DNA from: Nitrincola tibetensis
GTDB taxonomy: Bacteria; Pseudomonadota; Gammaproteobacteria; Pseudomonadales; Balneatricaceae
Assembly: GCF_003284585.1 (NCBI RefSeq)
Contig: NZ_QKRX01000003.1
Location: forward strand, 374,540 to 438,539
DNA: 64,000 bases
Direction: 5' to 3'
Made by a program: the position numbers and the translations under genes. Positions 54,668-64,000 of this stretch are shown here, piece by piece (position 1 is the stretch's first letter; each line of letters starts with the position of its first letter). The notes under the pieces were generated by a model, which had not been told where the DNA came from, ran no database searches, and saw nothing but the letters and a program-made list of their open reading frames with translations.

Positions 54668-55729
54668 ATGACGTACGAAGTGACAGTGGAACCTACGGGT
54701 GATGTGATCGAAGTGGAAGAGGGGCAAACCATTTTAGATGCTGCGCTCCGTCAAGGCGTTTGGTTACCCTTTGCCTGTGGTCATGGCACTTGTGGCACCT
54801 GCAAAGTTCAAGTGGTCGAAGGGGATGCGGATCTAGGCAATGCATCACCCTTTGCCTTAATGGATGTTGAGCGTGATGAGGGTAAGGTGTTGGCCTGTTG
54901 TGCCATTCCGGAATCCGACTTGGTGATAGAAGCGGATATCGATGTTGATCCAGACTTCGAAGGCTACTCGGTTGAAGACTTTACCGCCAGGGTCATCACC
55001 ATTGTTGATCTGTCACCGACCATTAAAGGCATCACACTGAAATTGGATCATCCAATCACGTTTCAGGCTGGGCAGTATATCAATCTTGAGATACCGGGCG
55101 TGCAAGGCAGTCGAGCCTTTTCTATTGCGAACTCACCCTCCGATCCTTCGATTGTGGAACTCCATGTGCGTCTGGTTCCTGGCGGTGCGGCGACGACTTG
55201 GTTGCATGAAACCTTAAAAGAGGGTGATGAACTGTCACTTTCAGGTCCTTACGGACAGTTCTTTGTGCGCAAGTCGGATGTTAAAGATGTGATCTTTATT
55301 GCCGGGGGATCCGGTTTATCCAGTCCACAGTCGATGATCTTGGATCTATTAGAGCAAGGCGATACACGTCAAATCTATCTGTTCCAAGGGGCACGAAATG
55401 TCGCGGAACTCTACAACCGTGAGCTGTTAACCGAGTTGGCTGACAAACACAGTCACTTCCATTACATCCCAGCTTTAAACGCCCCAACGGCTGAGGATCA
55501 GTGGCAAGGTTTTACAGGTTATGTCCATGAAGCCGCCATTGATCACTTTGACGGTAAATTTGCAGGCCATAAAGCCTATCTATGTGGCCCTCCACCGATG
55601 ATCGATTCGGCCATTAGTGCCTTGATGCAAGGTCGTGTCTTTGAAGCGGATATTCATATGGAGAAATTCCTAACGGCTGCTGATGGTGCTGACTCCGAAA
55701 CGCGATCAGCGCTGTTTAAGCGAATTTAG
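54668..55729 (+). CDS. dmpP: Phenol hydroxylase reductase P5 (DmpP)
   Basis: DmpP passes electrons from NADH to the oxygenase; 353 residues. The N-terminal plant-type 2Fe-2S domain has Cys37, Cys42, Cys45 and Cys77. It is followed by the FAD domain (RAFSIANSPSDPS, the RxxS motif) and the NAD domain (IFIAGGSGLSSPQSM and CGPPPMIDSA). The usual RxYS flavin motif is RAFS here, a conservative change. Confidence 0.95.
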   Translation: MTYEVTVEPTGDVIEVEEGQTILDAALRQGVWLPFACGHGTCGTCKVQVVEGDADLGNASPFALMDVERDEGKVLACCAIPESDLVIEADIDVDPDFEGYSVEDFTARVITIVDLSPTIKGITLKLDHPITFQAGQYINLEIPGVQGSRAFSIANSPSDPSIVELHVRLVPGGAATTWLHETLKEGDELSLSGPYGQFFVRKSDVKDVIFIAGGSGLSSPQSMILDLLEQGDTRQIYLFQGARNVAELYNRELLTELADKHSHFHYIPALNAPTAEDQWQGFTGYVHEAAIDHFDGKFAGHKAYLCGPPPMIDSAISALMQGRVFEADIHMEKFLTAADGADSETRSALFKRI

Positions 55730-55747
55730 GCATGAGGGTCTGATGAG

Positions 55748-56068
55748 ATGAATGCCCTACGTCATTTTCAGATTCAGGTTACCAACCGACAGCAAGCATT
55801 TTCAGTGCCCGAAGGTGAGTTGCTGTTACAGGCGATGGAGAGGGCGTGCCAACAGTCTATTCAGGTGGGGTGCCGAGGGGGTGGTTGTGGACTGTGCAAA
55901 ATTAGAGTGTTGGAAGGCGCCTTTCACACCAAACGGATGAGTAAAGCCCATATCAAGGAACATGAAGCAGAGGCGGGTTTTGCCCTCGCCTGTCGAGTTT
56001 TTCCAGAGAGTGATCTGGTGATTGAATCAGACCACTTCAACGATTTATCAACACATAAAACAGCGTGA
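55748..56068 (+). CDS. dmpQ: 2Fe-2S ferredoxin (DmpQ/XylT-like), dioxygenase reactivator
   Basis: This is a chloroplast-type ferredoxin of 106 residues with Cys42, Cys47, Cys50 and Cys82 (GCRGGGCGLCK and ACRVF). XylT-like ferredoxins reduce oxidised iron in catechol 2,3-dioxygenase, rescuing it from inactivation by substituted catechols. It lies between the hydroxylase and the dioxygenase, as in dmp operons. Confidence 0.92.
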   Translation: MNALRHFQIQVTNRQQAFSVPEGELLLQAMERACQQSIQVGCRGGGCGLCKIRVLEGAFHTKRMSKAHIKEHEAEAGFALACRVFPESDLVIESDHFNDLSTHKTA

Positions 56069-56094
56069 CATAACAAATATAAGAGGAAACGACC

Positions 56095-57018
56095 ATGAAA
56101 AAAGGTGTAATGCGTCCAGGACATGTACAAATTCGTGTATTGGATCTTGAGGAAGCTCGTAAGCACTATGTAGACCTCTTGGGTTTGATCGAGATGGATT
56201 CAGATGATCAAGGACGCGTCTATCTTAAAGCCTGGACAGAAGTGGATAAGTATTCGGTCATTCTAAGAGAGTCAGATGAGCCGGGGATGGATTTTATGGG
56301 TTTTAAATGCCTAAACGAATCCGTTCTCGACTCCCTAACTGAAGAAATCCGCGCATTAGGTATCACTGTAACCGAATTACCCTCCGGTGATTTGAAAGAT
56401 TGCGGCCGTCGCATGCAGTTTGTGGCGCCGACGGGTCATACCTTTGAACTTTTTGCTACCAAAGAACAAACGGGCAAGTGGGGAATTAGCAGCGTTAATC
56501 CAGAAGCTTGGCCGCGTGGCTTAAAAGGAATGCAAGCAAACCGCTTCGATCACTGCTTACTGTACGGTGATGACCTTGAAGGAAACCTGACGCTATTCCG
56601 GGATGTACTGGGCTTTGATTTGGCTGAGCAAGTCGTTGACCCTGAACAGAATCGCGTTGCGCTGTTTTTAACCGCATCAATGAAAGCACACGACATAGCG
56701 TTTATTAAACATGCAGAAAAGAACAAGTTCCATCACGCCTCTTTTTATCTTGAAACTTGGCAGGATGTGCTCAAAGCCGCTGATCTTATTTCAATGACAG
56801 ACACGTCAATTGATATTGGCCCAACCCGTCATGGCTTAACGCATGGTCAAACGATCTACTTCTTTGATCCATCGGGTAATCGCAATGAGGTTTTTGCTGG
56901 TGGCGATTATCACTACCCCGATCATGAGACGGTGACCTGGAAAGCGGAAGACCTTGGAAAAGCGATTTTCTACCATGATCGTCAATTGAACGAACGTTTC
57001 TTAACGGCGTTGACCTGA
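56095..57018 (+). CDS. dmpB: Catechol 2,3-dioxygenase (DmpB)
   Basis: DmpB cuts catechol next to the hydroxyls to give 2-hydroxymuconic semialdehyde, using Fe(II). It is 307 residues. The iron ligands His153, His214 and Glu265 fall exactly at XylE positions ([21 protein letters not shown]). Two vicinal-oxygen-chelate repeats are intact. The first meta-cleavage gene follows dmpQ by 26 bases. Confidence 0.97.
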   Translation: MKKGVMRPGHVQIRVLDLEEARKHYVDLLGLIEMDSDDQGRVYLKAWTEVDKYSVILRESDEPGMDFMGFKCLNESVLDSLTEEIRALGITVTELPSGDLKDCGRRMQFVAPTGHTFELFATKEQTGKWGISSVNPEAWPRGLKGMQANRFDHCLLYGDDLEGNLTLFRDVLGFDLAEQVVDPEQNRVALFLTASMKAHDIAFIKHAEKNKFHHASFYLETWQDVLKAADLISMTDTSIDIGPTRHGLTHGQTIYFFDPSGNRNEVFAGGDYHYPDHETVTWKAEDLGKAIFYHDRQLNERFLTALT

Positions 57019-57080
57019 TCCTAGTCTGTGCTAATGCCAAACGATTAGCACTTTTTTTAGTTTGTATGCGAGAAAGCACG

Positions 57081-58541
57081 ATGAATGAATTTAAACATTT
57101 CATCAACGGAGCCTATGTGGGCTCCGCGAGTGGAAAAACCTTTGAAAACCGTTGTCCCGTGGATAACAGCCTGATTGGTTTGGTGCATGAAGCGGGCCTT
57201 GACGAGGTGGATCAAGCGGTGAGGGCCGCGAAAGCGGCGCTTAAAGGTCCTTGGGGTCAATTAAGCCAGGCTCAGAGAATAGAGCTATTGAACAGTGTGG
57301 CGGAACGCATTAATCAACGTTTTGATGAGTTTTTAGAGGCCGAATGTCGCGATACAGGTAAGCCCTATTCAATCGCCAGCCATATTGATATTCCGCGTGG
57401 TGCTGCAAACTTTAAAGCCTTTTCGGAAACCCTGGCGAACCATCCGACGGAGGCCTTTCGCTTAGATGCGCCTGATCACTTAGGCGCGATCAATCTTGGC
57501 CATCGGACACCTAAAGGGGTGATCGCCGTGATTTCGCCTTGGAACCTTCCGCTATTGTTAATGACCTGGAAGGTCGGGCCTGCATTGGCCTGTGGTAATA
57601 CCGTGGTGGTAAAACCGTCCGAAGAAACACCTGCGACAACAACGCTGTTAGGAGAGGTGATGAATGAGTGCGGTGTTCCACCGGGCGTATTCAATGTTGT
57701 GCATGGGTTTGGACCCAACTCGGCAGGTGAGTTTTTAACGACCCATCCGTTGATAGATGCCATTACCTTTACGGGAGAGACTCGCACGGGTGAAGCGATT
57801 ATGAAAGCGGCAGCCGTGGGTTTGCGCAACATATCCTTGGAGTGTGGCGGAAAGAATCCAGGAATCGTCTTTGCCGATTGTGATCTCGAAAAAGCGGTGG
57901 AAGGCACCATGCGTTCAGCCTTTGTGAACTGCGGTCAAGTCTGCTTAGGCACTGAGCGCGTCTACGTCGAACGTCCTGTCTATGACGCCTTCCTCAAGCG
58001 CATGAAAGAGCAGGTGGCCAAATTGAAACTCGGTCGTCCTGAGGATACTGCTGCCAACTTTGGTCCGCTGGTCAGCTTAGAACACCGCAACAAGGTGAAA
58101 TACTACTATGACCTAGCCGTGGAAGAGGGCGCCACCGTTGAGATCGGTGGGGGTATTCCGGATATGGGCGAAGCGTTAAACGGCGGTGCATGGATTGAGC
58201 CCACGATCTGGACAGGTCTAGCCGATGATGCGCGTGTGATTCGTGAAGAGATCTTTGGCCCGTGCTGCCATATTCGTCCTTTCGATACGGAGGAAGAAGT
58301 CATTCAGCTAGCCAACGATACGGAGTACGGCTTGGCGGCCGCCATTTGGACTGAAAACTCCTCGCGTGCCATACGTGTCGCAGAGCAGATCGAAGCCGGT
58401 TTGGTGTGGGTGAACTCTTGGTTCCTGCGTGATTTACGAACCGCTTTTGGTGGTGCAAAACAGTCTGGTATCGGTCGTGAAGGTGGCGTGCATGGCTTGG
58501 AGTTTTACACCGAGCTGAAAAACATCTGTATCAAGTTGTGA
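57081..58541 (+). CDS. dmpC: 2-hydroxymuconic semialdehyde dehydrogenase (DmpC)
   Basis: DmpC oxidises the ring-cleavage aldehyde with NAD, entering the 4-oxalocrotonate branch. It is 486 residues from ATG 57081, equal to XylG/DmpC; ATG 57066 adds five residues not found in the family. The ALDH signatures are ISPWNLPLLLMTWKV, ECGGKNPGIVF with the general-base Glu, and FVNCGQVCLGTERVYV with the active cysteine. Confidence 0.96.
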   Translation: MNEFKHFINGAYVGSASGKTFENRCPVDNSLIGLVHEAGLDEVDQAVRAAKAALKGPWGQLSQAQRIELLNSVAERINQRFDEFLEAECRDTGKPYSIASHIDIPRGAANFKAFSETLANHPTEAFRLDAPDHLGAINLGHRTPKGVIAVISPWNLPLLLMTWKVGPALACGNTVVVKPSEETPATTTLLGEVMNECGVPPGVFNVVHGFGPNSAGEFLTTHPLIDAITFTGETRTGEAIMKAAAVGLRNISLECGGKNPGIVFADCDLEKAVEGTMRSAFVNCGQVCLGTERVYVERPVYDAFLKRMKEQVAKLKLGRPEDTAANFGPLVSLEHRNKVKYYYDLAVEEGATVEIGGGIPDMGEALNGGAWIEPTIWTGLADDARVIREEIFGPCCHIRPFDTEEEVIQLANDTEYGLAAAIWTENSSRAIRVAEQIEAGLVWVNSWFLRDLRTAFGGAKQSGIGREGGVHGLEFYTELKNICIKL

Positions 58542-58584
58542 TGCATCTATCGAATGATGATAAGAACGCAAGGGTGACCACATC

Positions 58585-59421
58585 ATGAGTAATCCCGAAA
58601 TTGGTAAACTGATCGACGTTAAGGGTGTTCAAACCAATGTTCATGATACTGGTAAAGGCTTTCCGGTATTCATGATTCATGGTTCTGGCCCGGGTGCGAC
58701 AGCCTGGGCGAATTGGCGCTTAGTTATGCCAGCCTTAAGTCAGCAATGTCGGGTAATTGCACCCGATATGTTGGGCTTTGGCTTCACCGAGCGTCCGAAA
58801 GATCAACAATACAACATGGATCGTTGGATACAGCATTGTATTGATCTACTCGACACCCTTGGCATCGAACAAACGGATCTTGTCGGTAACTCCTTTGGTG
58901 GAGCGTTAGCCTTGGCTTTAACCATTCGCCATCCACAACGTGTTCGTCGTTTGGTGCTGATGGGCAGTGTCGGAGTACCCTTTGAAATCACCTCGGCTTT
59001 AGATGAAGTCTGGGGCTATCAACCCTCTTTTGAAACCATGCGTCGGTTACTCGATTTGTTCGCCTACGACCGTTCATTGGTGAATGACGAGTTAGCTGAG
59101 TTGCGCTATCAGGCCAGTATTCGTCCGGGTTTTCAAGAATCCTTTGCCGCGATGTTTCCCGCGCCCAGACAGCGTTGGGTGGATGCGATGCTCAGTCAAG
59201 AAGAGGATATTCGTGCACTCAAGCAGGAAACACTGATTATCCATGGCCGTGAAGATCAAGTGATTCCCTTGCAAACCAGTTTAACCCTTGCGCAGTGGAT
59301 TGATAACGCTCAGCTACATGTGTTTGGTCATTGTGGCCACTGGACACAGATAGAGCATTCGGCCCGTTTTACTCAATTAGTCTCCCACTTTCTTAGTGAA
59401 TCATATCAACAACAGTCATAA
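58585..59421 (+). CDS. dmpD: 2-hydroxymuconic semialdehyde hydrolase (DmpD)
   Basis: DmpD is an alpha/beta hydrolase of 278 residues acting on the same ring-cleavage product and on ketones from methylcatechols, giving 2-oxopent-4-enoate. The catalytic triad is Ser103 (GNSFGG), Asp in HGREDQVIP and His in FGHCGHWTQIEH. FMIHGSGPGATAW is the oxyanion segment. Confidence 0.95.
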   Translation: MSNPEIGKLIDVKGVQTNVHDTGKGFPVFMIHGSGPGATAWANWRLVMPALSQQCRVIAPDMLGFGFTERPKDQQYNMDRWIQHCIDLLDTLGIEQTDLVGNSFGGALALALTIRHPQRVRRLVLMGSVGVPFEITSALDEVWGYQPSFETMRRLLDLFAYDRSLVNDELAELRYQASIRPGFQESFAAMFPAPRQRWVDAMLSQEEDIRALKQETLIIHGREDQVIPLQTSLTLAQWIDNAQLHVFGHCGHWTQIEHSARFTQLVSHFLSESYQQQS

Positions 59422-59435
59422 ATAAAGAGAAGCCT

Positions 59436-60221
59436 ATGGACAAGCAACAGATTCAAGCCTGCGGTGATGAACTCTTTGAGGCGATGGTGCAGCGTAAAGC
59501 GTTGCGCCCTCTGACAGAACGCTTCAGTGAAATCACCCTCGATGATGCCTACAACATTTCCCTTCGTATGCTGGAGCGTCGTCTTGTGGCGGGTGAACGC
59601 ATCATCGGTAAAAAGATCGGAGTGACCTCAAAAGCGGTACAGAACATGCTGAATGTGCATCAACCGGATTTTGGTTACCTGACCGATGCCATGGCCTTTA
59701 GCCAAGGCGAAGAGATGCCGATCTCCACGCGTCTAATGCAACCGCGTGCTGAAGGCGAAATCGCTTTTATCCTGAAAAAAGACCTGTTAGGCCCCGGTAT
59801 CACCAATGCCGATGTCTTAGCGGCCACCGAATGCGTGATGCCTTGTTTTGAAGTGGTTGATTCCCGCATTGAGAACTGGCAGATCAAAATCCAAGACACC
59901 ATCGCGGATAACGCCTCTTGCGGTCTGTTTGTTCTTGGTGATCGCGCCGTGGATCCACGCAAAGTCGATTTAGCCACCTGCGGTATGGTGGTGGAGAAGA
60001 ACGGTTCCGTTATCAGCACTGGTGCTGGTGCGGCCGCCCTAGGAAGCCCGGTGAACTGTGTGACCTGGTTAGCCAATACCCTGGGCCACTTCGGGATTCC
60101 GCTCAAAGCCGGTGAAGTGATTCTTTCAGGTTCATTGGTGCCACTGGAGCCTGTTCAGGCAGGTGACTTTATGAGCCTGAGTATCGGTGGCATCGGCAAG
60201 GCTTCTGTGCGCTTTGTTTGA
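59436..60221 (+). CDS. dmpE: 2-oxopent-4-enoate hydratase (DmpE)
   Basis: DmpE hydrates 2-hydroxypenta-2,4-dienoate to 4-hydroxy-2-oxovalerate; 261 residues. Motifs GKKIGVTSKAVQNML, EGEIAFILKKDL and VDSRIENWQIKIQDTIADNASC are shared with the hydratase/decarboxylase family. It is related to DmpH, the decarboxylase encoded further down, and the two act together. Codon use is clearly more GC-rich from here on. Confidence 0.94.
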   Translation: MDKQQIQACGDELFEAMVQRKALRPLTERFSEITLDDAYNISLRMLERRLVAGERIIGKKIGVTSKAVQNMLNVHQPDFGYLTDAMAFSQGEEMPISTRLMQPRAEGEIAFILKKDLLGPGITNADVLAATECVMPCFEVVDSRIENWQIKIQDTIADNASCGLFVLGDRAVDPRKVDLATCGMVVEKNGSVISTGAGAAALGSPVNCVTWLANTLGHFGIPLKAGEVILSGSLVPLEPVQAGDFMSLSIGGIGKASVRFV

Positions 60222-60290
60222 TCGGAATGCTGTTGTATCGACTCGGTATTTTATTGACTCAGTGTCACGACTTAATTCAGGAATTTAACC

Positions 60291-61202
60291 ATGAGTAAAA
60301 AACTCAAAGCGATCATTATCGGCCCCGGTAACATTGGTACTGACTTGCTGATGAAAATGCAGCGTTCAGAATGGATTGAGCCGGTGTGGATGGTCGGTAT
60401 CGACCCGGAATCGGAAGGCTTAAAACGTGCCGCCTCTATGGGGATTAAAACCTGCGCAACCGGTGTAGACGGCGTCATACCTCACGTGATCGAAGACGAT
60501 ATCCGTGTTGCCTTTGATGCCACCTCCGCTTATGTGCATGCAGAAAACAGCCGCAAGCTGAATGCGCTGGGCGTGATCATGATCGATCTGACACCCGCCG
60601 CGATTGGCCCTTATTGCGTGCCACCAGTGAACCTCACTGATCATGCCAAGAATCTAGAGATGAACGTCAATATGGTCACTTGTGGTGGCCAAGCCACCAT
60701 TCCGATGGTGGCCGCAGTCTCTCGTGTACAGCCCGTCGCCTATGGCGAAATAATCGCCACCGTATCCTCACGTTCAGTCGGCCCCGGTACGCGTCAGAAT
60801 ATCGATGAGTTCACCCGTACCACCGCCAGTGCTGTGGAAAAAGTGGGCGGTGCTAAACAGGGCAAAGCGATCATCATCATTAACCCGGCTGAACCGCCTT
60901 TGATGATGCGCGACACCATTCACTGCCTCACCGAGAGCGAACCGGATCAAGCCGCGATCACCGAATCGGTCCATGCGATGGTGAAGGATGTACAAAAATA
61001 CGTACCCGGTTATCGCTTGGTCAATGGCCCTGTTTTTGATGGCAATCGCGTGTCTTGTTTTATGGAAGTGGAAGGCTTAGGTGACTTCCTACCTAAATAC
61101 GCAGGCAACCTCGACATCATGACCGCGGCAGGCCTTCGCACGGCGGAGATGTTTGCTGAAGAAGCCGCCAATGGCGTGATTACATTACCGGCACGTGGCT
61201 AA
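60291..61202 (+). CDS. dmpF: Acetaldehyde dehydrogenase, acylating (DmpF)
   Basis: DmpF turns acetaldehyde, NAD and CoA into acetyl-CoA. It is 303 residues. The Rossmann start [13 protein letters not shown] and the catalytic cysteine block [14 protein letters not shown] are diagnostic. It channels acetaldehyde directly from its partner DmpG, encoded 14 bases downstream. Confidence 0.95.
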   Translation: MSKKLKAIIIGPGNIGTDLLMKMQRSEWIEPVWMVGIDPESEGLKRAASMGIKTCATGVDGVIPHVIEDDIRVAFDATSAYVHAENSRKLNALGVIMIDLTPAAIGPYCVPPVNLTDHAKNLEMNVNMVTCGGQATIPMVAAVSRVQPVAYGEIIATVSSRSVGPGTRQNIDEFTRTTASAVEKVGGAKQGKAIIIINPAEPPLMMRDTIHCLTESEPDQAAITESVHAMVKDVQKYVPGYRLVNGPVFDGNRVSCFMEVEGLGDFLPKYAGNLDIMTAAGLRTAEMFAEEAANGVITLPARG

Positions 61203-61216
61203 GGGGAGAAATAACA

Positions 61217-62254
61217 ATGAACTTACAAGGTAAACAGGTCACCCTTCACGACATGAGCTTGCGTGATGGGATGCATGCCAAACGTCATCAAATCAGCATT
61301 GAGAAGATGGTCGCAATCGCCAAAGGGATGGATGAAGCGGGGATGCCCTTAATCGAGGTCACTCACGGTGATGGTCTCGGCGGTGCGTCAGTCAACTACG
61401 GCTTCCCTGCCCACAGTGATGAGGAATACCTCAAGGCGGTCATCCCGCAGATGAAAAACGCCAAAATCTCGGCATTGCTATTACCCGGTATTGGCACCGT
61501 CGATCACTTAAAGATGGCGAGAGACTGCGGTGTCAGCACCATTCGTGTCGCCACCCACTGTACCGAAGCCGATGTATCCGAACAGCATATTGGCATGGCC
61601 GCCAACATGGGCATGGACACCGTGGGCTTCCTGATGATGGCGCACATGGTTGAACCGGAAAAGATCCTTGAACAAGCCAGATTGATGGTCGGTTACGGTG
61701 CGAACTGTATTTATGCGACCGACTCCGCCGGTTACATGCTGCCGGATGATGTGACCGCCAGAATTGGTCTCCTCAAAGCTGAACTGCCGTCCAATATCGA
61801 GATTGGCTTCCACGGTCACCATAACCTAGGCATGGGTATCGCCAACTCACTGGCAGCAATTGAAGCCGGTGCGACTCGTATCGATGGCTCGGTTGCAGGT
61901 CTTGGCGCTGGGGCAGGGAATACGCCCTTAGAAGTCTTCTGTGCCGTACTGGATCGCATGCAGGTCACCACCGGAATTGATCTCTATAAAATCATGGATG
62001 TGGCCGAAGATCTGGTGGTTCCGATGATGGATCAACCGATTCGTGTTGACCGTGATGCCCTGACACTGGGCTATGCCGGTGTGTATTCCTCCTTCCTGCT
62101 GTTTGCGCAACGTGCTGAGAAGAAATACGGCATTCAAGCCCGTGACATTCTGGTAGAACTGGGTCGTCGCGGTACCGTGGGTGGACAGGAAGATATGATC
62201 GAAGACCTTGCCCTCACCATGGCGAAACAGAAACAAGCCCAAGGAGCCAAGTAA
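61217..62254 (+). CDS. dmpG: 4-hydroxy-2-oxovalerate aldolase (DmpG)
   Basis: DmpG cleaves 4-hydroxy-2-oxovalerate to pyruvate and acetaldehyde; 345 residues. The DRE-TIM signature [10 protein letters not shown] and metal motif [11 protein letters not shown] are present, with the DmpF-interaction C-terminal domain. It ends with a one-base overlap with dmpH (TAATG). Confidence 0.96.
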   Translation: MNLQGKQVTLHDMSLRDGMHAKRHQISIEKMVAIAKGMDEAGMPLIEVTHGDGLGGASVNYGFPAHSDEEYLKAVIPQMKNAKISALLLPGIGTVDHLKMARDCGVSTIRVATHCTEADVSEQHIGMAANMGMDTVGFLMMAHMVEPEKILEQARLMVGYGANCIYATDSAGYMLPDDVTARIGLLKAELPSNIEIGFHGHHNLGMGIANSLAAIEAGATRIDGSVAGLGAGAGNTPLEVFCAVLDRMQVTTGIDLYKIMDVAEDLVVPMMDQPIRVDRDALTLGYAGVYSSFLLFAQRAEKKYGIQARDILVELGRRGTVGGQEDMIEDLALTMAKQKQAQGAK

Positions 62255-63045
62255 TGGGAAATCTAACACGCGCACAAATTGAAGAGCTGGCCACCTACTG
62301 TGAAGAGGCAGAACTGAAAGCCTACGAAATCACCAAGGTCACCGATAAATATCCCGAGATGACCTACGAAGATGCCTTTGATGTGCAGTGGGAAGTCAGA
62401 CGTCGTAAAGAAGCCCGTGGCCATAAAATCGTGGGCATGAAAATGGGTCTGACCTCTTGGGCGAAGATGGCACAGATGGGGGTGGAACACCCGTGCTATG
62501 GCTACCTAGCCGATTACTTCAGTGTGCCGGAGGGCGGCGAGATCAAGATGGATGAATTGATCCATCCCAAGATCGAAGCGGAAATCGCCTTTGTCACCAA
62601 AGCGCCCTTAAAAGGCCCAGGTGTTCACATTGGTGATGTTATGCGCGCTACTGACTTTATCATTCCTGCCGTGGAAGTGATCGACTCACGCTACAAGGAC
62701 TTTAAGTTCGATCTGAAAAGCGTGATTGCGGATAACTCCAGTTCGACCCGTTTTATCACCGGCGGTCGGATGGCCCGTTTGGAAGATGTGGATGTGACCA
62801 CCTTAGGCGTGGTGATGGAGATTAACGGTGAAGTGGTGGCCACTGGTGCGGGTGCTGCCGTACTCGGACACCCTGCAGCCTCAGTGGCGATGCTGGCGAA
62901 TATGCTGGGAGAGCGAGGTGAAGAGATCCCTGCGGGTACTTTCATTATGACCGGTGGTATCACCGCCGCTGTGACTGTAAATCGAGGTGATTCGATCAAT
63001 ATCCGTTATCAGGATTTGGGAACGATTAGTGCGAAGTTTGTTTGA
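62254..63045 (+). CDS. dmpH: 4-oxalocrotonate decarboxylase (DmpH)
   Basis: DmpH decarboxylates 2-oxo-3-hexenedioate to 2-hydroxypentadienoate, the DmpE substrate. It is 263 residues, with GMKMGLTSWAKM, PKIEAEIAFVTK and VIDSRYKDFKFDLKSVIADNSSS marking the decarboxylase subgroup against the hydratase. It closes the semialdehyde-dehydrogenase branch of the pathway. Confidence 0.94.
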   Translation: MGNLTRAQIEELATYCEEAELKAYEITKVTDKYPEMTYEDAFDVQWEVRRRKEARGHKIVGMKMGLTSWAKMAQMGVEHPCYGYLADYFSVPEGGEIKMDELIHPKIEAEIAFVTKAPLKGPGVHIGDVMRATDFIIPAVEVIDSRYKDFKFDLKSVIADNSSSTRFITGGRMARLEDVDVTTLGVVMEINGEVVATGAGAAVLGHPAASVAMLANMLGERGEEIPAGTFIMTGGITAAVTVNRGDSINIRYQDLGTISAKFV

Positions 63046-63089
63046 CCTGAATGCTGTATTCCAATAATAAAATTAATAAAGGAAATGCT

Positions 63090-63902
63090 ATGAATAAATT
63101 TAAAGCCTGCGCCTTAGCTGCGTTACTACTGTCCCCCTTAGTCTCTCATGCTGGTCAATATGTGCCTGGCATTGAGGGGGTGAAATCAGCCGTTGTACCG
63201 CCACCGGGTGTCTACTATCGCGGTTACGCCGTTCATTATGACGCAGATAAAGCGGATGGTTTGCCGCCGAATAGCCGTGTGAAAGTGGATGCTTTAGCAC
63301 ACCGCTTTATTTGGGTCACTGAAACCGAAGTGCTCGGTGGTCAACTGGGTTTCGAGGCGATTTTACCTATGGTCAGAACGGATCTGGATATTGGTAACGG
63401 CATGGTACGTGACAAACAAACCGGACTCGGTGATCTCTTTGTCGGTTCCTTGATTGGCTGGCATGGTGATCGCTGGGATGCTGTCGCTGCTGCGGGTATT
63501 TGGAGTCCTACAGGTAAAAGTAGCCGCCCCGCTGATCCTGGGTTTGGTTATACCGAACTGATGCTGACCCTTGGTGGCACCTATTTCTTTAATGATGAAA
63601 AGGATCTCTCTTTCTCTGCTTTATCGCGTTATGAAATAGCCGATAAAAGCAGTGTTAACGACGAACTAGTCGTTGAATGGGGGTTAGGTAAACATCAAGG
63701 GTTGCTGGATTTGGGTCTTGTCGGTTATAGCCGTTGGGAGTTAGAAAGCGGTAAGTCTGAAGTCCATGCCGTCGGCGTGTCTGCGGGGTATTTCTGGCCA
63801 CAGCTGATGATGGGGATAGATGCGGGTGTCTATCAAGAACACAGTGCTAAACAGGGCTTTGAAGGGACTAAGTTGAGAGTTGCACTAACGAAAGTGTTTT
63901 GA
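63090..63902 (+). CDS. MetA-pathway phenol degradation-like outer-membrane protein
   Basis: This is a 270-residue exported beta-rich protein of the Phenol_MetA_deg family. A signal peptide ends SHA-GQ. The mature part begins YVPGIEGVKSAVVPPPGVYYRGYA, the family signature, and includes GLGDLFVGSLIGWHGDRWDAVAAAGIWSPTGK. The tail ends in KVF with terminal Phe, as in outer-membrane barrels. AAAGGA six bases before ATG 63090 sets the start. It probably helps uptake of the aromatic substrate. It is inserted between dmpH and dmpI. Confidence 0.85.
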   Translation: MNKFKACALAALLLSPLVSHAGQYVPGIEGVKSAVVPPPGVYYRGYAVHYDADKADGLPPNSRVKVDALAHRFIWVTETEVLGGQLGFEAILPMVRTDLDIGNGMVRDKQTGLGDLFVGSLIGWHGDRWDAVAAAGIWSPTGKSSRPADPGFGYTELMLTLGGTYFFNDEKDLSFSALSRYEIADKSSVNDELVVEWGLGKHQGLLDLGLVGYSRWELESGKSEVHAVGVSAGYFWPQLMMGIDAGVYQEHSAKQGFEGTKLRVALTKVF

Positions 63903-63979
63903 TTATTTGGCGTGCATCGAAATGAGTCATCCGTGAAACAGATGGTTGGTCAAAATTGAAGCCTTTAAAGGAGAACGTT

Positions 63980-64000
63980 ATGCCAATTGCGCAGCTTTAC
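63980..64000 (+). CDS. dmpI: 4-oxalocrotonate tautomerase (DmpI), first seven codons
   Basis: The sequence reads ATG then codes PIAQLY to the window end. MPIAQLY with the catalytic Pro at position 2 is the exact start of 4-oxalocrotonate tautomerases (XylH/DmpI). AAGGAG at 63968-63973 is a good ribosome site. The enzyme interconverts the two oxalocrotonate forms between DmpC and DmpH. The rest lies outside the window. Confidence 0.85.

Noticed and set aside
1-64000. CRISPR arrays, tRNA or rRNA genes, insertion sequences
   Set aside because: No regularly spaced direct repeats, no cloverleaf-like or rRNA segments and no transposase frames were seen.

Overview
The window comes from a gammaproteobacterium, probably a marine Oceanospirillales-type organism. 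This is inferred from gene content: an imp-type type VI secretion locus, leuA-(holD-like)-rimI, a RegB/RegA-type redox pair, paired DUF3482/DUF2868 genes, and a dmp-type phenol catabolic operon. There are no tRNA or rRNA genes, insertion sequences or CRISPR arrays. Base composition is modest in GC through most of the window and visibly richer in GC in the lower phenol genes at the right end.

Region 1 (1-21.6 kb) is a type VI secretion system (T6SS). It starts inside tssL and runs tssM, tagF, a PP2C phosphatase, a LysM/TPR-like lipoprotein, tssA, tssB, tssC, a second shortened tssC paralogue, tssE, tssF, tssG, a membrane Ser/Thr kinase, tssH (clpV), an exported protein of unknown function and hcp. 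Kinase, phosphatase and TagF together imply post-translational control. Past hcp lies a low-GC stretch with a putative papain/NlpC-like amidase (Cys33, His118) whose stop codon overlaps the start of a small exported or lipoprotein partner. This is the classic layout of an effector with periplasmic immunity. tssJ, tssK, an FHA protein and VgrG are not in the window.

Region 2 (21.6-41.7 kb) is mixed chromosomal content. It holds an RND efflux pump with its adaptor (preceded by a 22-bp perfect palindrome), pyrC, a PatB/MalY C-S lyase, leuA, a HolD-like protein, rimI, a CbiM-like membrane protein, a RegA/RegB-like redox two-component pair next to a cytochrome c', a hybrid sensor kinase, an N-formylglutamate amidohydrolase, a zinc alcohol dehydrogenase and the DUF3482/DUF2868 pair.

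Region 3 (41.8-50.7 kb) is a metal-limitation island. It contains an FMN alpha-hydroxy-acid dehydrogenase, a PiuC/YbiX dioxygenase, two TonB-dependent siderophore receptors, a TPR-like protein, Mn-type superoxide dismutase and the zinc-independent ribosomal proteins L31B and L36B. Three Fur-box-like sites share the core TAATGCAAATAAT. Two of them lie in a nearly identical 36-nt promoter cassette, one before sodA and one before an undescribed ~30-residue membrane peptide ORF. A Zur-like palindrome precedes the ribosomal genes.

Region 4 (50.7-64.0 kb) is a complete phenol-to-central-metabolism operon behind a canonical sigma-54 promoter. Its order is dmpK L M N O P (multicomponent phenol hydroxylase), dmpQ (ferredoxin that reactivates the dioxygenase), dmpB (catechol 2,3-dioxygenase), dmpC, D, E, F, G, H, a MetA-type outer-membrane protein, and the first seven codons of dmpI at the window edge. 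The expected DmpR-type activator is not in the window.
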